Position numbers and translations under genes: made by a program
Assembly (NCBI GenBank): GCA_945643635.1
Contig: CALZFC010000251.1
Coordinates: 4,369,001 to 4,433,000 of the forward strand
DNA: 64,000 bases
Direction of reading: 5' to 3'
DNA from: Allodiplogaster sudhausi
Lineage: Eukaryota > Nematoda > Chromadorea > Rhabditida > Diplogasteridae
Part shown: piece after piece, positions 12,772-25,829 of the stretch
How the letters are laid out: each line of letters opens with the position of its first letter
Position numbering within the stretch: position 1 is the stretch's first letter
The notes under the pieces: model-generated
Database searches by the model: none
The model's input: only the letters and a program-made list of their open reading frames with translations
What the model was told of the DNA's origin: nothing

Positions 12772-15700
12772 ATGACGACGATGACTCTTCTCATGCGCCT
12801 CGCACTTGGCGCCCTTGTCGTACTGCCGCCCGCTGTCTTCTCGGAGTCCGTCGTCATCGAACCGGAAATCGAGCTCGAACCCCTAGAACCCCAAGGCAAA
12901 GAACCGTCATCCGTTCTGGCGCCCAATCAGGCAATCGCGGCGGGTGCGAATGTGACGGCGGCGGCGGTAGCGCCCAAACTGCCAGTCACTGACATCTGCC
13001 GTGACCCCGACTGTTGCCTCCTGCGTCCGGCCGCGCCGAAGGGACCCTTCCTCCAGCGTTTCGAATCCGCCGTCGGCCAAGGCTACGACTCGCTCACGGC
13101 TGAGATGGCGTGCCAAATCTTCGCCGTCAAATACGAGAATTGCAAGACGACGAGTATGGCGAAAAACTTATGAGTCAACTTTCAAATATACGAAAGATGG
13201 CTCAAAAATAGTATAAAACCTTTTAAGATTTAAAAGAAGCTATAATCTCAATCTTGAATTCTCGCCTTTTGAGCCTTTCATAAATAGATCACGGTTGAGC
13301 TTCGTGCACCTTTTCAACCTTGTGTGATATCACTTATTGACTATTTTCTGCAGATGACGACCGCTACCTGCTGCCCGATTATGTCACGGCAATTCCGGTG
13401 CTGAAGACAAAGTTTGACCAGTCTGCCTCGACTTACTCTTCGCTTGAAGAGGCGGCCGAATCAATCGGCGCGGGCGCCGAAATGAGCGGTGGCTTCGGCG
13501 TCCCTGGCTTCACGGCTGAGGCCAGCTTCTCCGCCGAGTTCCAGACCACAAAGCGGACCATGTTCAAAACAAAAACAACGTAATACAAATTCACAAATAT
13601 GTACATATGTATGTAATACTAGACAAAAGGGATTCCATGACATTTTCTATGGCCAAATCCTATTATTGCATAGCATGATGTCTGCAAAATTCGAGCATTA
13701 CGGCTATGATGTGATCGCCGATACTGTTGCGGATTTCGATCGAAGCTTCATAAAACGACTTGATGCCATTGCTAACGCAATCAAACGGAATCTCACGCAC
13801 AAGGCCAACTATGAGGTATGTAGGCTCTCAATTTCAGTGGTAATGCTTTGTAAGTGTGTCAACGTCATCATGCATTTATTTGTTCATCTATTTATACATA
13901 TATCGCTAAAGAATCAATCCAATTGCAGGCGGAGCTAGTGATTCGCGACTGTGGAACGCATGTCGTTACCCGCTCGAAGCTTGGTGCAGTTGTGAGAAAG
14001 GTAGTGATAATTAGAGTGTATAGGAAATGATACAGAGAGTTTGTTAGAGTACCGCACAATCACTATATGAACAGAAATATGTATCACCCTTGGTAACTTG
14101 TGGCAATTCTCATTGTTAGTAATACCGTCGAGCTGTCTCAAATTTAACCATCTTAATCTTTTAACTGAAATTGTAACATGGAGCTTTCAGAATGTCTACA
14201 TGTCAGAGTCCGTAGCAGAGTCGAATGAATCGACGAAAGCTGAGATAGCAGCAAGCGTTTCGGCGAGTCTAATGGGAATCGGCAGCGCGAAGGGAAAGTT
14301 CAATGCGAATTATAGTAAAGAGTCTCAGTCGAAGATGGAACATAGCACGCGACATTCTGAAATCGTCATCCACGGCGGGCCGGATGTCACAAAATACGCC
14401 GCAAGCAATTTCGAAGTTAGTTTTGTTCCCTGCTCGTGACGCATCATTCACGAAGACGATGCCAAGCATCAATTATTTTTGAGGACATACTACCTACATC
14501 CTTAAAAGGGCCTCTAATATGTATATGAGACTCAGGCAGATACGTATGTACATATATTAAAGAACTGGACTTTTTCGTGCAAATTTACAAAACCCGTTCC
14601 AGATCGATTAATAGTTTTTGCAAATCTTTAGAATCCGTTCCTGATGGATCAACTTGTGCCGATTCCTCTGGGCGGCGTCCTGGTAGCGGAGCTGATCAGC
14701 GACACGACGACACGTTACGAGCCCGCACTCGCCGACGGCATTCGCAATGCACTCAAGTGGCCACTGAGAAGTATCTCCAAGAGAACACGCTTCCCGGCTG
14801 CACTGAAATGACGAGTCCTAGCTTCAACTATCAAGTATCTATTTTACTTTTTTCTGTTACTCTTTTAATTCATGAAATCAGAAGGGCCTTTTAGAATATT
14901 AATATTGCCGGAATTGACTTAACCTTTGTAGGCTAACATGAACAACCCGGCGCTGTGCAACTCGAATTTGCCGAACAAGAACTTTGGCGGATTCTACGTG
15001 ACTTGTGAGCCGGTACGCGATGGGACCTATTCGACGTACGACTCCACTTGCGACAGAATCAGAGTGAAGAATCCTCTGACCGGCAAAGATACATGCACTC
15101 CCGACTACACGGCGACCGTGCTGTACTCAGGGGAGATTGACCAGCCGGACGCCGTCCGCGGCCTCTTCGAAAGCCTCGACGTCTGCGGGAGTAGAATCCT
15201 CGGATTCATTTCGATTCTAACAAGCGGAATGATCGATTGCACACAGAGCAGATCGACTACCAGCATTATGAAGGTTTAAAAATAATCTTGTTTTTGTTGT
15301 TATCATTAACTTTTAACTTAGTTTAAATGAAAGTACGAAAGAAAGGAAAGCAATGACGATAGTTGTTTGTAAAAATTTACTATCCTGAAATTCCGCCAGC
15401 TTTGCAGCAGCGCGTGCACGCCACGGCATTCTGGTGCAAGCCGATCGATAACAACTATAATACAACAAAAGATTTGTCTGTCTATTCAAAGCTTAATCTT
15501 CTCAAAAAAAATTATTTCATTGAACAAGAATAAAAACAACAGTTGTGTCAATTCAGGTCAATGTATTTCGCCGGAATTGTTCGCGGGAGCGATGGCAACA
15601 ATCGGATTACAGGAGGAATCGGCTGCCCACAAAACACAGATGTGCTTTTTTGTAGCATTTAACTGACTGAAATCTTACGATGTCTAAAAATTACCAATCG

Positions 15701-17334
15701 CACATTTAAATTTTGATGAGAACTATTTTGATTAGCGTTATAGTTATAACTAACAATAATTGAAAGGCTGTCAACCTTCTGGACGACCTCAAAGTGTGCG
15801 TAAGTCGTGACACTGCAAAGTATTCGGCAGCTTTTGGCGGCTTCTTCTCATGCAAAACACAAACGGAGGAGCGCCGTTGCCCGACAAACTATTCGGCCTT
15901 CGTGACGACCACCAACTTTGGCTGCGACATCACGACATGCGCGAAACCCGCTGAGCGTATCTCGGTAAGACTGCAAAGAAGCGGAGAGTATGCATATTAA
16001 TCGAAGTGCATCATTGTTATAGTTATCAAGGTGCACCATAGCACGTTTGTCATTGGCCACCTTAAAAAAAATCTCGTTCAGAAATCGCTAGAGCCGGGCC
16101 TGAAGCGGCCGCCCTTTACGAATCCTGCATTGGCTCAGAGCGAAGTTGCAGAAAGCATGATCGTCGGACTCCTCGACCACCAACCGAAGCAGAGCGTGCG
16201 ACTCTCCGACGTGGAGATCAAGGAAGAGGACGGAGAACAAAAAAGAAGTAAGTTCAATATCAGCTTTATACATATGTCGATTTTTAATCAGCTCTTATTT
16301 TAATTACTTTAACGATAAGGAAGTTTTTTTAACACTATTTCTTTGCATTTCTTCTTTTTTTGCTCAGATATAACGGCAATGGACAACGCTGCTCTTGTCA
16401 AGTTCGTGAGCGAGGCATTAGAGGAAGAAAAGAAGAAACTCAATGTTACAGGCGATAATATCGTGTTTTTTTTATTATCAGTTCGTGATGGAATAGAACA
16501 GAAATATATCAATTTTTTTAAATCGGTAGGACTGCTCTCGCTTACACTTGTACAAGTGCATTAAAAAGTTTATAGGGGAGTAAATTTAATATTAATATCC
16601 GTTATAGTTACAAAATTTATACTGGTCGTAGCTAGATATGTAGATACATATATGTACATATCACAATGCTTCTATACACGAATAGAGAAATGATGGACAC
16701 GAGTAGCCTCAGACATTCGAAAAACAGGTTTAGACTCAAAAAAGCGAAGAATCTTTATTCTCCATCCTTTTACAAATATACATAATCGATACCATAATAT
16801 TCAAAATTCGTTCAAACTATTACAAGGGTTGATTATTATTTGTGTGTTTCAATTTGAGTGCCGTTGAAGGTGCAAGAAAGATCTTTCTGTTCACAGGCTT
16901 GGTACAACATTGTCATTCTGATCATGCTCGGTGTCCTTTTGTTCATCGCCATCGCCTTCGCCATCGCTGCAGTTGTATTGTAAGCATGTCATGTATACTT
17001 CTCTTCTTGACGGAGTCATATTTAACGAACAAATTTATTACGTTTAAAAAAAGGACATCATGTTACTATTTGCAGTTGCATTCGTCGTGCCCAAAAGCGT
17101 GCGCCACTTCTGCCTACGACGCTGCCGCTTGGAACTGCCATGCTGGTCGGAGCCGCTGGCGAGGACAAACTCGGAGCCGCCAGAGCCGACGGAGCCGAAA
17201 AGGGATCGCCTTTTGCCGAGACCGAACAACCGCTTCACTCTGTGAAGGAACTCACGCAGACCATCGAAGAGCTGCTCAGTCAGCCGCTGCAGCGCCCTCA
17301 GATGAACAACGAAAAGGAGGACCAGATGGCCTAA
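12772..17334 (+). CDS. MPEG1/perforin-2-like MACPF protein, locus G (one frame break)
   Basis: Fourteen exons: 12772-13153, 13354-13579, 13674-13815, 13929-14000, 14191-14415, 14632-14820ish, 14932-15273, 15408-15475, 15557-15641, 15767-15964, 16031-16247, 16368-16462, 16897-16979, 17076-17334. Exon 1 encodes a signal peptide (MTTMTLLMRLALGALVVL) and the MACPF entry words DCCLLR and FESAVGQGYDSL. Exons 2-6 carry the MACPF/CDC fold, with a CGTHVVTR motif in exon 4. Exons 7-11 form the cysteine-rich P2-like region (FGGFYVTC, FWCKP, FAGIVRGSD, FGGFFSCK, KRPPF). Exon 13 is a transmembrane helix (AWYNIVILIM...) and exon 14 a cytosolic tail starting CIRRAQKR and ending in TAA. Known perforin-2 is a type I membrane pore-former of innate immunity with this layout. 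The chosen splice phases agree through the gene, except that exon 6 lacks one base near 14,755 relative to the other copies. This is either a real lesion or a base-call error. Confidence 0.85.
14750..14760 (+). other. Single-base frame break in exon 6 of locus G
   Basis: Before this point exon 6 reads in the same frame as locus A and copy C, ending GIRNAL. After it, homology (YLQENTLPGCTEM against YYRRNTYPGCTDM) continues in another frame up to the donor. One base has been lost at CTCAAGTGG. No other break was found in this gene. Confidence 0.8.
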
Positions 17335-17738
17335 GAATGCTTTCATTTGATTCAGTCATCAATGAATTCTCTTTCCGAAAATTTATGCTTAAACACGCTT
17401 TATTTGCTTTGACTAACATCTCCACAATATTCATTCTGATTGTAAGTCCTTATCCGCATGCCGTTAAATGTTTATGCTTTTATTTTTTCTAAGGAATGCA
17501 AAATAATATTCTTCCATTGCTATTGAAACGAATTATTACATCGGAAACTAGCACCTTACACTTACAATAAGCGGAAGAGGTTGCAAATAAGAAGATGTTG
17601 TGACGATGACCTGATATGACGGAATTGTTCAAGAGTGCAGGATATTCAGCGCAGTTGATCAGCTGCAAGTTAGAAATCTACGAATTTCAAGATTGTGGAA
17701 TGAATGCGCATTTTTCTTTCCTTTTTGGTTATTCTGCC

Positions 17739-18170
17739 GCGCATTTAATCTGTCCAAAGTTTGCAACATGTTCAAAACAATCTTGTTTCGAACATTTTCA
17801 CAACAGAAGAAATGGCAATTCACAGTACTCACAGAGGCGACGAAATAGTACAGGCAGAGAAAAAAAAGACGCCTCGCACCTTTTCGAATCAGACGAAGAA
17901 GTGAGAAGTGTCTTTTTTTCTCTGTCTGTACTATTTCGTCGCTCCTGTGAGTACCTTAATCGACCAGGATAGTATATAATCATGCACCGGACGACCGGCG
18001 ACGTCTTTTTTTCTCTGCGCTATGCTATTTCGCAGAGATTTGTTAGACTGTGTTGAGCTCGAGATATTGCCAGCTTGTTCTCAGCCTGTAACAACAACGC
18101 CAATATTGGGAACAAGTGTTCCGAACATGTCTCAAACTTTAGGCAGATTAAATGCGCGGCTGAAATGCGC
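17739..18170. mobile_element. Nested foldback element
   Basis: Outer arms at about 17,739-17,800 (CGCGCATTTAATCTGTCCAAAGTTTG) and 18,100-18,165 are inverted copies. Inside are about 50-base arms at 17,827-17,880 and 17,901-17,953 (CGACGAAATAGTACAG) separated by about 20 bases. Relatives of the outer arms occur at 51,625-51,740 and 52,795-52,925. There is no coding sequence. It is a non-autonomous foldback/MITE-type repeat. Confidence 0.7.
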
Positions 18171-18199
18171 AATGCTTCTTCTATCCTGCAATATGTATG

Positions 18200-19240
18200 T
18201 TGATTCTTTATGTGTTCTTGCATTAATTGTAAGATCGAAATAAGAAATCAAAAGTGTTTTTGCCTTTGAATGCTTGTTAATGGCATATGGCTCACCCTCT
18301 AATTGGCAAGGAATCAGATCGTTAATTTATGACTCATTTTCTGCCATTTTTGATAAACATTAACGAGGAGCAATGACTCAGGAATGCAGAGAGATGCTGG
18401 TTGAGATGGTTTCCTGTTTTCCACTGTATCTTGAATAAGTTGAGTAGCGATGCTCCGAGGATATCTCTCGGTTTTCGCGATATTCACCAGCGCATCGTCA
18501 TCTTGCGATTCCTGCTTCGTGGCAGTCGAGGTTAGTTTCGAACTAATTGGTAGCCGTTATTGAAGTGTTCAATATGAGTGCATGGGGAAAGGCTCTGTTG
18601 TGATCGATCGAATAAGTTGAAATTTACTTGCGTAAGCCACATGTTTAAGTATTGTTCAAAATGAGTCTTATGGATGCAAATAGATAGCAAATGCTACCTT
18701 AGGGCGCACGCAGTGATCCTGCAGCCGTTGCTAAAGCATTGATAAGTGAGATTTGTGACGAGCACCCGGAACTTCGCGAGGCATGCATGGAATTCCGTAA
18801 AATTACTATGGTTCGTTGCAGGAAATGTCTTTTGGCCGCATTTGCGAAAACGGATTTTTTTCTCTATGTTTTAATCTTTTTTGCAGATTCTTTTCTTCTT
18901 TCATTACGTTTATTAAAACTACAATTTACATTCTTTTCAGAGTGTAGCCATAATCGAGACGATTCTTGAACAAAAGGTCGACTCGTTGACATTGTGCGTA
19001 ACGTATGGTGAATGTTGATTTCCAGATGTATTTCATGATTTCCATAAATTGCGGTGCTTGTTGAATTAAAATAAATTTGCGATGGACACTGTTTATAAAT
19101 AGTAATACAAAATTTCTCATCGAGATACATAAAAATAACCATTTAACATATCGAACATTAATTTCAAATTTATATATACATATGTATTGGTAAAGTGAAC
19201 ACTTGGTAAATTACAATTAGTTTTTAGACAAAATATAGAT
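18200..19240. other. Intergenic, no supported gene
   Basis: No recognised gene. A plus-strand stretch at 18,732-18,830 follows a CAG and reads as a charged helical peptide (LISEICDEHPELREACMEF), which could be an orphan exon or transposon relic, but nothing around it extends the model. Confidence 0.4.
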
Positions 19241-19252
19241 GTGAAATATGCT

Positions 19253-22015
19253 TCAAATTCCGTAAAAGCGCGCACGGAAGCCGCGAACGGTGAGACCATC
19301 GGTCGTGGTGAGCGTGAGCTTCATTACGCTGCCAGACGATGTGAACGAGTAGCCGGGATCGACTTGTCCCGACAGCCTGAAAAGATGAAGATATTATCAA
19401 AGGCACAACTTTTCATTTATTTGCACTACTAGCAAGCGATACTTTGGGAGTTTTTCAAAATTTAGATGGTGATTCTCAGGAATTAAAAAAAATTGATAAT
19501 GTAAGATTCTTTTCAAGTCTAACGTTATCTTCGCCTCTCCGACGGCGCCATCGAACAATTCCAGCTTGTCACAACAAGTGTTGAGTTGCACATCGTCGAA
19601 GGTAACCTGGTCGAATAATACATAATTTTGATAAACCGAAATTAATTCAAAACTACTAGATATGTAAGTGCATACATACCATTTGTATCTATATACACTG
19701 TTATTTTAACAAATATTGTTAAGGAAATAGCATGCATACCGCAACTTTTTGGTTGTCGCCTGCTTTGAGTAGATAGTCACATTGCATCTTGCCCGGCGCA
19801 CCAGGATATAACGGCGAATAAATCTGACAATCAGCGACAATTAAAAACTTCTTCAATTTCCTTTGATAAATTTTCCGGATAAACAATTTTTTCTACAAAC
19901 GTTATTAGTCCCAGATGGGTTGTAGATGAACGGAGAGTCAGGACAGCCGGCAGCTGCCATTGGATTGCTCGTGTTGAAGGCTAAATGAAAGGTTTCATAG
20001 AATATAGAGCAGATTGGCTCGAGAGATTATCTTACAATTTATAGGTTTGAGCTCTATAAGCGAAAGTGACGTACAGTTCGCATTGTCACTTCTTCGCATG
20101 AGGACATTGTACATAGTACATAGAGACTAGAAAATTAAATTCAATTTAAAAGGATAAAAGGATATAATAATTTTGAAATACTAATAAATAAATATGACCT
20201 AGTCGTGAGCAAGCAAAATTCTGCTCGCTGGTGTTGCAGTGATTGGACACCCATTGGCCTTTCTGGGTGCCGCTCGGATCCAGCGCAGTGCAGTGGCCAA
20301 ACTTGTCAAAAGGGAAACCTAGAGAAAACACATATGCTCTTATAAGGAACATTTAACACTCAAATCCATTAGTTCGGAAGTGTCAGCGCTTTATTTTTAC
20401 AATTCCCGGAACGTTTTTCTATATTAAAGGCACGGCTGGAGCTACGCTGCAATTAAAAAACAAGGAATTCTTAAGAATTAATGTAAGTAAAAGGTTGAAG
20501 AGTCTGCAAGACCAAGCCTTTCTCAAAATTAGTGAAGTCGACTCGGCTGTTATCCGTCCAGTTCATTTGATTCGCCAGCACGTCTGTTCTCAAGCCAATA
20601 TGAATGCCGTGCGTGATTTGGTAGTGCGCCGCCCTCGCCAATACATAATCGTTTGCCTAATTGCATCATAAGCATATTCAAAGGCATTATGGAGAATATT
20701 TCGAGACTACTAAAAACCTTCTCATTGTGAATTGAAGCGAGGTGTCCGTGATCCGCCCTGCAGATGCTTTCAGCTTTATTCCACGATATCTTAAAAGAAA
20801 TGTATGATTATGTGCTAATGGTAAATCATATTTTTATTTGTTACTAGTATGTACAGCTAACCCGTTTATCTTCGTATAAGATCATACAGTTGTGCTTGTC
20901 GTCCACAAAATCGTAATCTCCACATATAGGATCTGTAATTGTTTCATTGATTGCCTCCATTGGAATGAAAATGTTATTATTCCCTAGACAATACCATATC
21001 AACAATGGTAACATCAGTTTTCGCTAGAGAAAATGACCGTTGTTATTGGGAAGTATACACATGGTTGTTCCGGTGTCCACCTCGTCCGTACTCTGCCACG
21101 TGCCATCCCTATGCATCTGCCACGCGAGATTTGGACGTACAATACCTGAGTCGCCAAACATTTCATCTCCAATCTGGTAACCTGGTATTCAGGTTAGAAT
21201 TGAAATAAAATAACCCAGGAAGAAAAGTTGATCCAGTATTCAGTTTAGTTAAAGTTTTATTTATGAAGTATAAGTTTTTAAATAAACTGATTGTGAGGAA
21301 CTTGGCACGTTTTCGTTTTACAAAACTGGTGCCAGTTTTGTCAAAGATTAATTGTACGGCTGAAGTCTTAAAGGCGACTAACCACATTCATTACTTTCAT
21401 CACCTAATCATCGAACTGATGTGTTTATCGCTCCTTTAATCGTGTATATAGGAGGAGTGTTAAAATGAGAAATAGGATGCGTTACCAGCATAGTTTGTGT
21501 ACGTGAGTGGCGTGCCGTCTAGCCAGTGATACGCCGTTCCATTGTACACCAGACCGAGCCAGAGATAATCAGAATTATAACTCAGCATTAGCCGCCTGAC
21601 AGCCTCATTCTCCTAAAGATTCAATTAAAGTGTAAATCAAACTCCAACATCCTTAGCGCATATCCTAGTCCTCACCTCGGTACTTTTAATCGATGGCAAA
21701 TTCGCGTCAAGATCGTAGCATAAGGACAGCGCATTGAGGAATCGTTTGTAGTCGCCGTTTACGTAATTGAAGCATCGTCCACCCGAGACCGGAGTGAAGA
21801 AGTACGGGCAGGCGAAGCCTGCAAACGGTGTATCAGGAGATATCTTCCATTTATGCTCGTTCAAACTTCAGCCATCGTTAATTCCTTCAGTGCATAAACA
21901 AAGAGAGATGATCTATGTATAAATAGCCGTAAAATGAGAGAGAGAATAAAAATTGAGACGGAGGCAAACCTGTTTGAGAAAAGGAAAGAATAAGTAGAAG
22001 AACGCTGCTCTTCAT
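19253..22015 (-). CDS. Secreted protein with two C-type lectin domains and a CUB domain
   Basis: Minus-strand exons: 22015-21970 (signal peptide MKSSVLLLILSFSQT), 21818-21676, 21612-21486 and 21181-21038 (first lectin domain: FACPYFF, then YLWLGLVYNG, HWLDGTPLTY, ending TMCILPN), 20932-20862, 20789-20718, 20656-20518 and 20318-20199 (second lectin domain: PICGDYDF, SWNKAESICRADHGHLASIH, HIGLRTD, NWTDNS, HCNTSEQNFACSR), a weak exon near 20,126-20,034, then 19980-19901, 19823-19740, 19606-19524 and 19376-19253 (CUB-like: YSPLYPGAPGKMQCDYLL, DDVQLNTCCDKLELFDG, GFRARFYGI stop). Neither lectin domain shows the EPN or QPD carbohydrate motif, so sugar binding is uncertain. The intron after 20,518 must start with GC for the frame to continue. 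Probably extracellular recognition or defence, by inference from its domains. Confidence 0.85.
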
Positions 22016-22029
22016 CTTTGAAAATTCAG

Positions 22030-22950
22030 AAATGCGGGAGATCTTTATAATTCGAACCTTATCAGCACAGTACGAAATGACGAGGACTGAATCAGAGATT
22101 AAATGAGCATGACAAAAGAGCAAAAAGAAAGAGTGAGAGAGTGAAGGAGCATGCGAGGGTGAAAGGGAAAATCGAAATTAATTGCCTTGATTTTGTAACA
22201 TCATTCTGTATGTATAGCATGCTCGTTTCGGAAGGGAAACAAATCCCGCGAGAAAGATTCAAATGATGTTCTCTGATAAGAAATACACGCGACCAAGCAT
22301 GGCTGTTTGCATCAATTCTTGATCTCTTGGCCTGTTCTCCCTATTGTTTCTTAACCATCGCCATTCCATTTTGCTCCCCTTGGATAGTTGCTTTTTATCT
22401 GTTATAAAAACTATGCAAACGCTATCATGTCAAGTGCTGATACGTAGTATGTTAGTTCAACAGTGCTAACAGTTTTTTTCACGTACATTTGTTGAAAGGA
22501 AGAATGGTAAATGTGAAAAGGTGTAAGAATAAGAAAGTGAACATATGTTCGAAGCACCGTAAGTCATTGAGCAGGTGAAATCAACTGCGAAATGAGAGAT
22601 TAGAAAAGTAACTTCAAAATATGGAATAAAGAAAAATAAACAGGAGGAAGACGAAATACATTTGACACAGATATTTACATATTTAAATAGCTGATGAGCT
22701 GAAATACTGTTGGAATTACACCTTGAGACAAAGAATTCAATGTGCGAATGATAGGCATTAAGTGATTGAGAATGCCATCATGTTTGGCACAAAATCACTT
22801 AGGTATGTACAACACATATGTAAATGCTGAAGACAAAAAGTCATCATAGCATATGTACATCGTATGCAAATGTTGCGCCATGGTAGCAATGAGAAGGAGA
22901 AATCACATATTTCAAGGTGATACAAAGTTTTCGAGAAATTGGAGGGAAAT
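22030..22950. other. Intergenic, nothing recognised
   Basis: Between the divergently spaced ends of the lectin/CUB gene start and the ZIP-like gene stop. It is AT-rich with scattered GAGAGA words and no exon I can support. It should contain the lectin/CUB promoter near 22,020-22,150, but no motif stands out. Confidence 0.4.
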
Positions 22951-22957
22951 TTAAAAT

Positions 22958-25791
22958 TCAAACGCTATCCGCCAGACTTCCCGCATACTTGTTCATGTAA
23001 AAGATGAAGCAAAGGCCGCCGGCGATGCCGACAATCTGCAGGGCCGTGTAGAGCACGCTCTCGGACAGGTTCTGCTTGATCAGCTCGGCCGTCGACTCGC
23101 GGATCTCGGGGATCTGTACACGAGTCAAGTATGGTTCTCTAATATCAAAGGGCATCTACTGATTTGTGAACTTTGATCTGTGAACTTTGAACTGTTTGTT
23201 ATCTTTGAATTGTGATCGTTGAACTGTGACCAACAGAGAACAAAGTTAGTAAAAAAAATTTTTTGGATGAATTTGTAAAGCGAAGTCAAGGAAAAGTTCA
23301 AGAAGAGGGAAAATAAATTTAAAGGTCGTAGATTAGCATTTTTTGTATTATATTTTACTAATTTTATATTATTCATTATTTTGTTACCAGAGTGCCGAGG
23401 AAGACATAGAGATACATGCCAGCCGAGATCGCAAAGATGTACGCCTCGTAGCCGCTGCCGAAGCCGTTCGCAGCCACTCCTTGAATAGAGCCAAAAACTC
23501 ACTCTTCAATTCGTGTCTTTCTTCCTTTTAGGGCAAGAGCATGTGTTTTTTAGAGAGAGTCGACCTCGTTTGTCTATAACACTAGAAAAAAATTATGGTA
23601 TCGAACTCAGTGCTCTTTTATGGATGGACAGGAATTCCAACTTCGTTTAATTGCAATAGGGATCAATGAATAAAAAACAAGAGAAAAAGAGATGAAAAAT
23701 GTTGCGTGCCGATTGCAAAACCAATGTAGGAAAGTGCCGCCGGAATGAGGCTAACGAGGAGCGTCCGTCTAATGCCGAGGCCAGAGCTTGCGATGATGGC
23801 GAGAGTGCCTGGAGGTGAGAAAATAAATTTATAATATTGGCGCGAAATTCAAAAAGGAGCCAAATTGAAACATAATTGATGTCCATGAAATCACTCGCCG
23901 ACTTCCTGCGGAAATTGTTGAGAGAAAGCGGCGATGCCAATCGTGACGCCATGCACGAACTTGTCAGAGAAGGCGGCTCCTCAAAGAAGCCAAAAACTCT
24001 CATTTTAATTCGCGCCTTTTTGCCTGAGAAAAGGGCGAGAGAGTACGGCAGAGTTTGTGCTCTTTAAAATGTCACGGAGTTGGCAAAGAATTTATTAAGG
24101 GGAATGGAGGAGAATCGCCACAAGTGGATCAGTAAATTTGAGAAAATTGAACTGGGATGAGCAAAAGAAGAAAAATGTGTGTTTTTACTGTTCATTTTTC
24201 ACTCCTTTTCTTCTCGTTACCCATGCCCATGGCGTCGAAGAAGTTGTTTGCAGATGAGCCAATAATAATGATGTACGCGACGCTGGCAATCTGTCAAAAA
24301 AAACTTGATTGACTAAATTGAGCGTTCGTCTTTTACTTTATCTAATTGTAAGGGCTGAAAATCTTCAAAAGAATACGAATGCTCATTATTAAATGTTATA
24401 AACGTGTTATGTATATTGTGATGATTAAACTGTGAAGTTGAACGTTCTATTTCAAAGAAAAGATTACTGGCTCTAGTATGCACCTCCATATCAGAAGAGT
24501 TGACAACTCGCTTCTCCTCCACGTCGACACGAACCACCGAAACGCGGTCGTCATCCTTCTTAAAAAAATAGGAGAGAAAATATGAATATGAACAAAAACA
24601 AACAGTATAATGTTCATATTACCTATTAATGCTACCTTGTGTTATGTTGGCACCACAGCTCTTTCGCAATTTAAAGGAGGTCCGAGGCGAATAAATAGTG
24701 TCTTGTTTTTTTCGCCTTATTTGGTCGGGATGTGCTAGAAACTTCGATTGCAAGTGTCCCGAAGACACAAAAACCTACATGCCCTGAGGAAATTAACACT
24801 GTTTTCTACTTTGAATTATGAAAAATTTTATTTTCCCGCCATTTTCAAAAAATTTAACAGAACAACACTGTGGCCGCTGGGGCCAACCGAGTCATGCCCA
24901 GGAATTGCATACATATGGTGCGCGCAACCAACATTGGCCGGGTTTTTCTTAACATGAAGGATCACCAGGCAGTGGTGCAAACCACCAGTTTCTGGGGAGA
25001 GAGGCAAGGGGCAGTTGCACCATTTCTTTTGATTCTTTACTCCGTTCTTTTTATCATTCCGTCCAAATCCGTCAGGGACTTCGTGGTAGGAGTTTTTCCC
25101 TTAAGGCCTCCTTTAATATAAATAAATACGACAACAAATACGGCTGACCGAGCTTGTAAAGGAGCGACGGGTATGAGATTGTGGCACGACCTGTGGATGA
25201 TGGAATTTTTCTTGTTTCATCAATTTAAGTTCACTCACACAGTGAAATGAAGGATTTTTTGTAATTAGTATAATTATAAAAAAGAAAGTAACATTTGCAA
25301 GTAGAACAAAACTAAAATTTTGCCCTCACCAAGTGGCTGATATCCTTGTTGATTCTATTGAGCACTTCTTCGCTCGCCTAAAGTTGAAAATCGTATTTTT
25401 TTCTGGTTTTTTATTGATCAAATTTCATTAAATGAATGTCAGAAAAAATGGCGTGAACGGTTAATACACAATTCGCAAAAAAGTTGTTTATTAATGTGCT
25501 AAATCTCTCGTACATGAAGTGTGTTAGGATTATCCGATGAAGAGCCGTGGAGTGACGTGGAATGACTGGTGACGTCACTCAGGGAACGCGTGGCTGGCGA
25601 GTGGTTTTGATGCACTTCGCGACCTTAAAAGTTGCTGGATATTCTTTCGAACTTTTGCGCGCTGCTCTCTTTATAGGCTAACAATAAACCTACATACTTG
25701 CGCTTTGGCCTTCCATCTTTCCCTCACTTCGAACCCTCATGTCTTTCCTTTCTAACTCTGCCTGTCTCTCTCCCTCGTTCACTTACTGTCG

Positions 25792-25829
<38 letters not shown>

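Noticed and set aside
18732..18830. Possible orphan exon LISEICDEHPELREACMEF
   Set aside because: A single charged segment without neighbours; could be chance or transposon relic.
24870..25121. Plus-strand 83-codon frame
   Set aside because: Opposite to the ZIP-like gene, no recognisable protein, no splice context.
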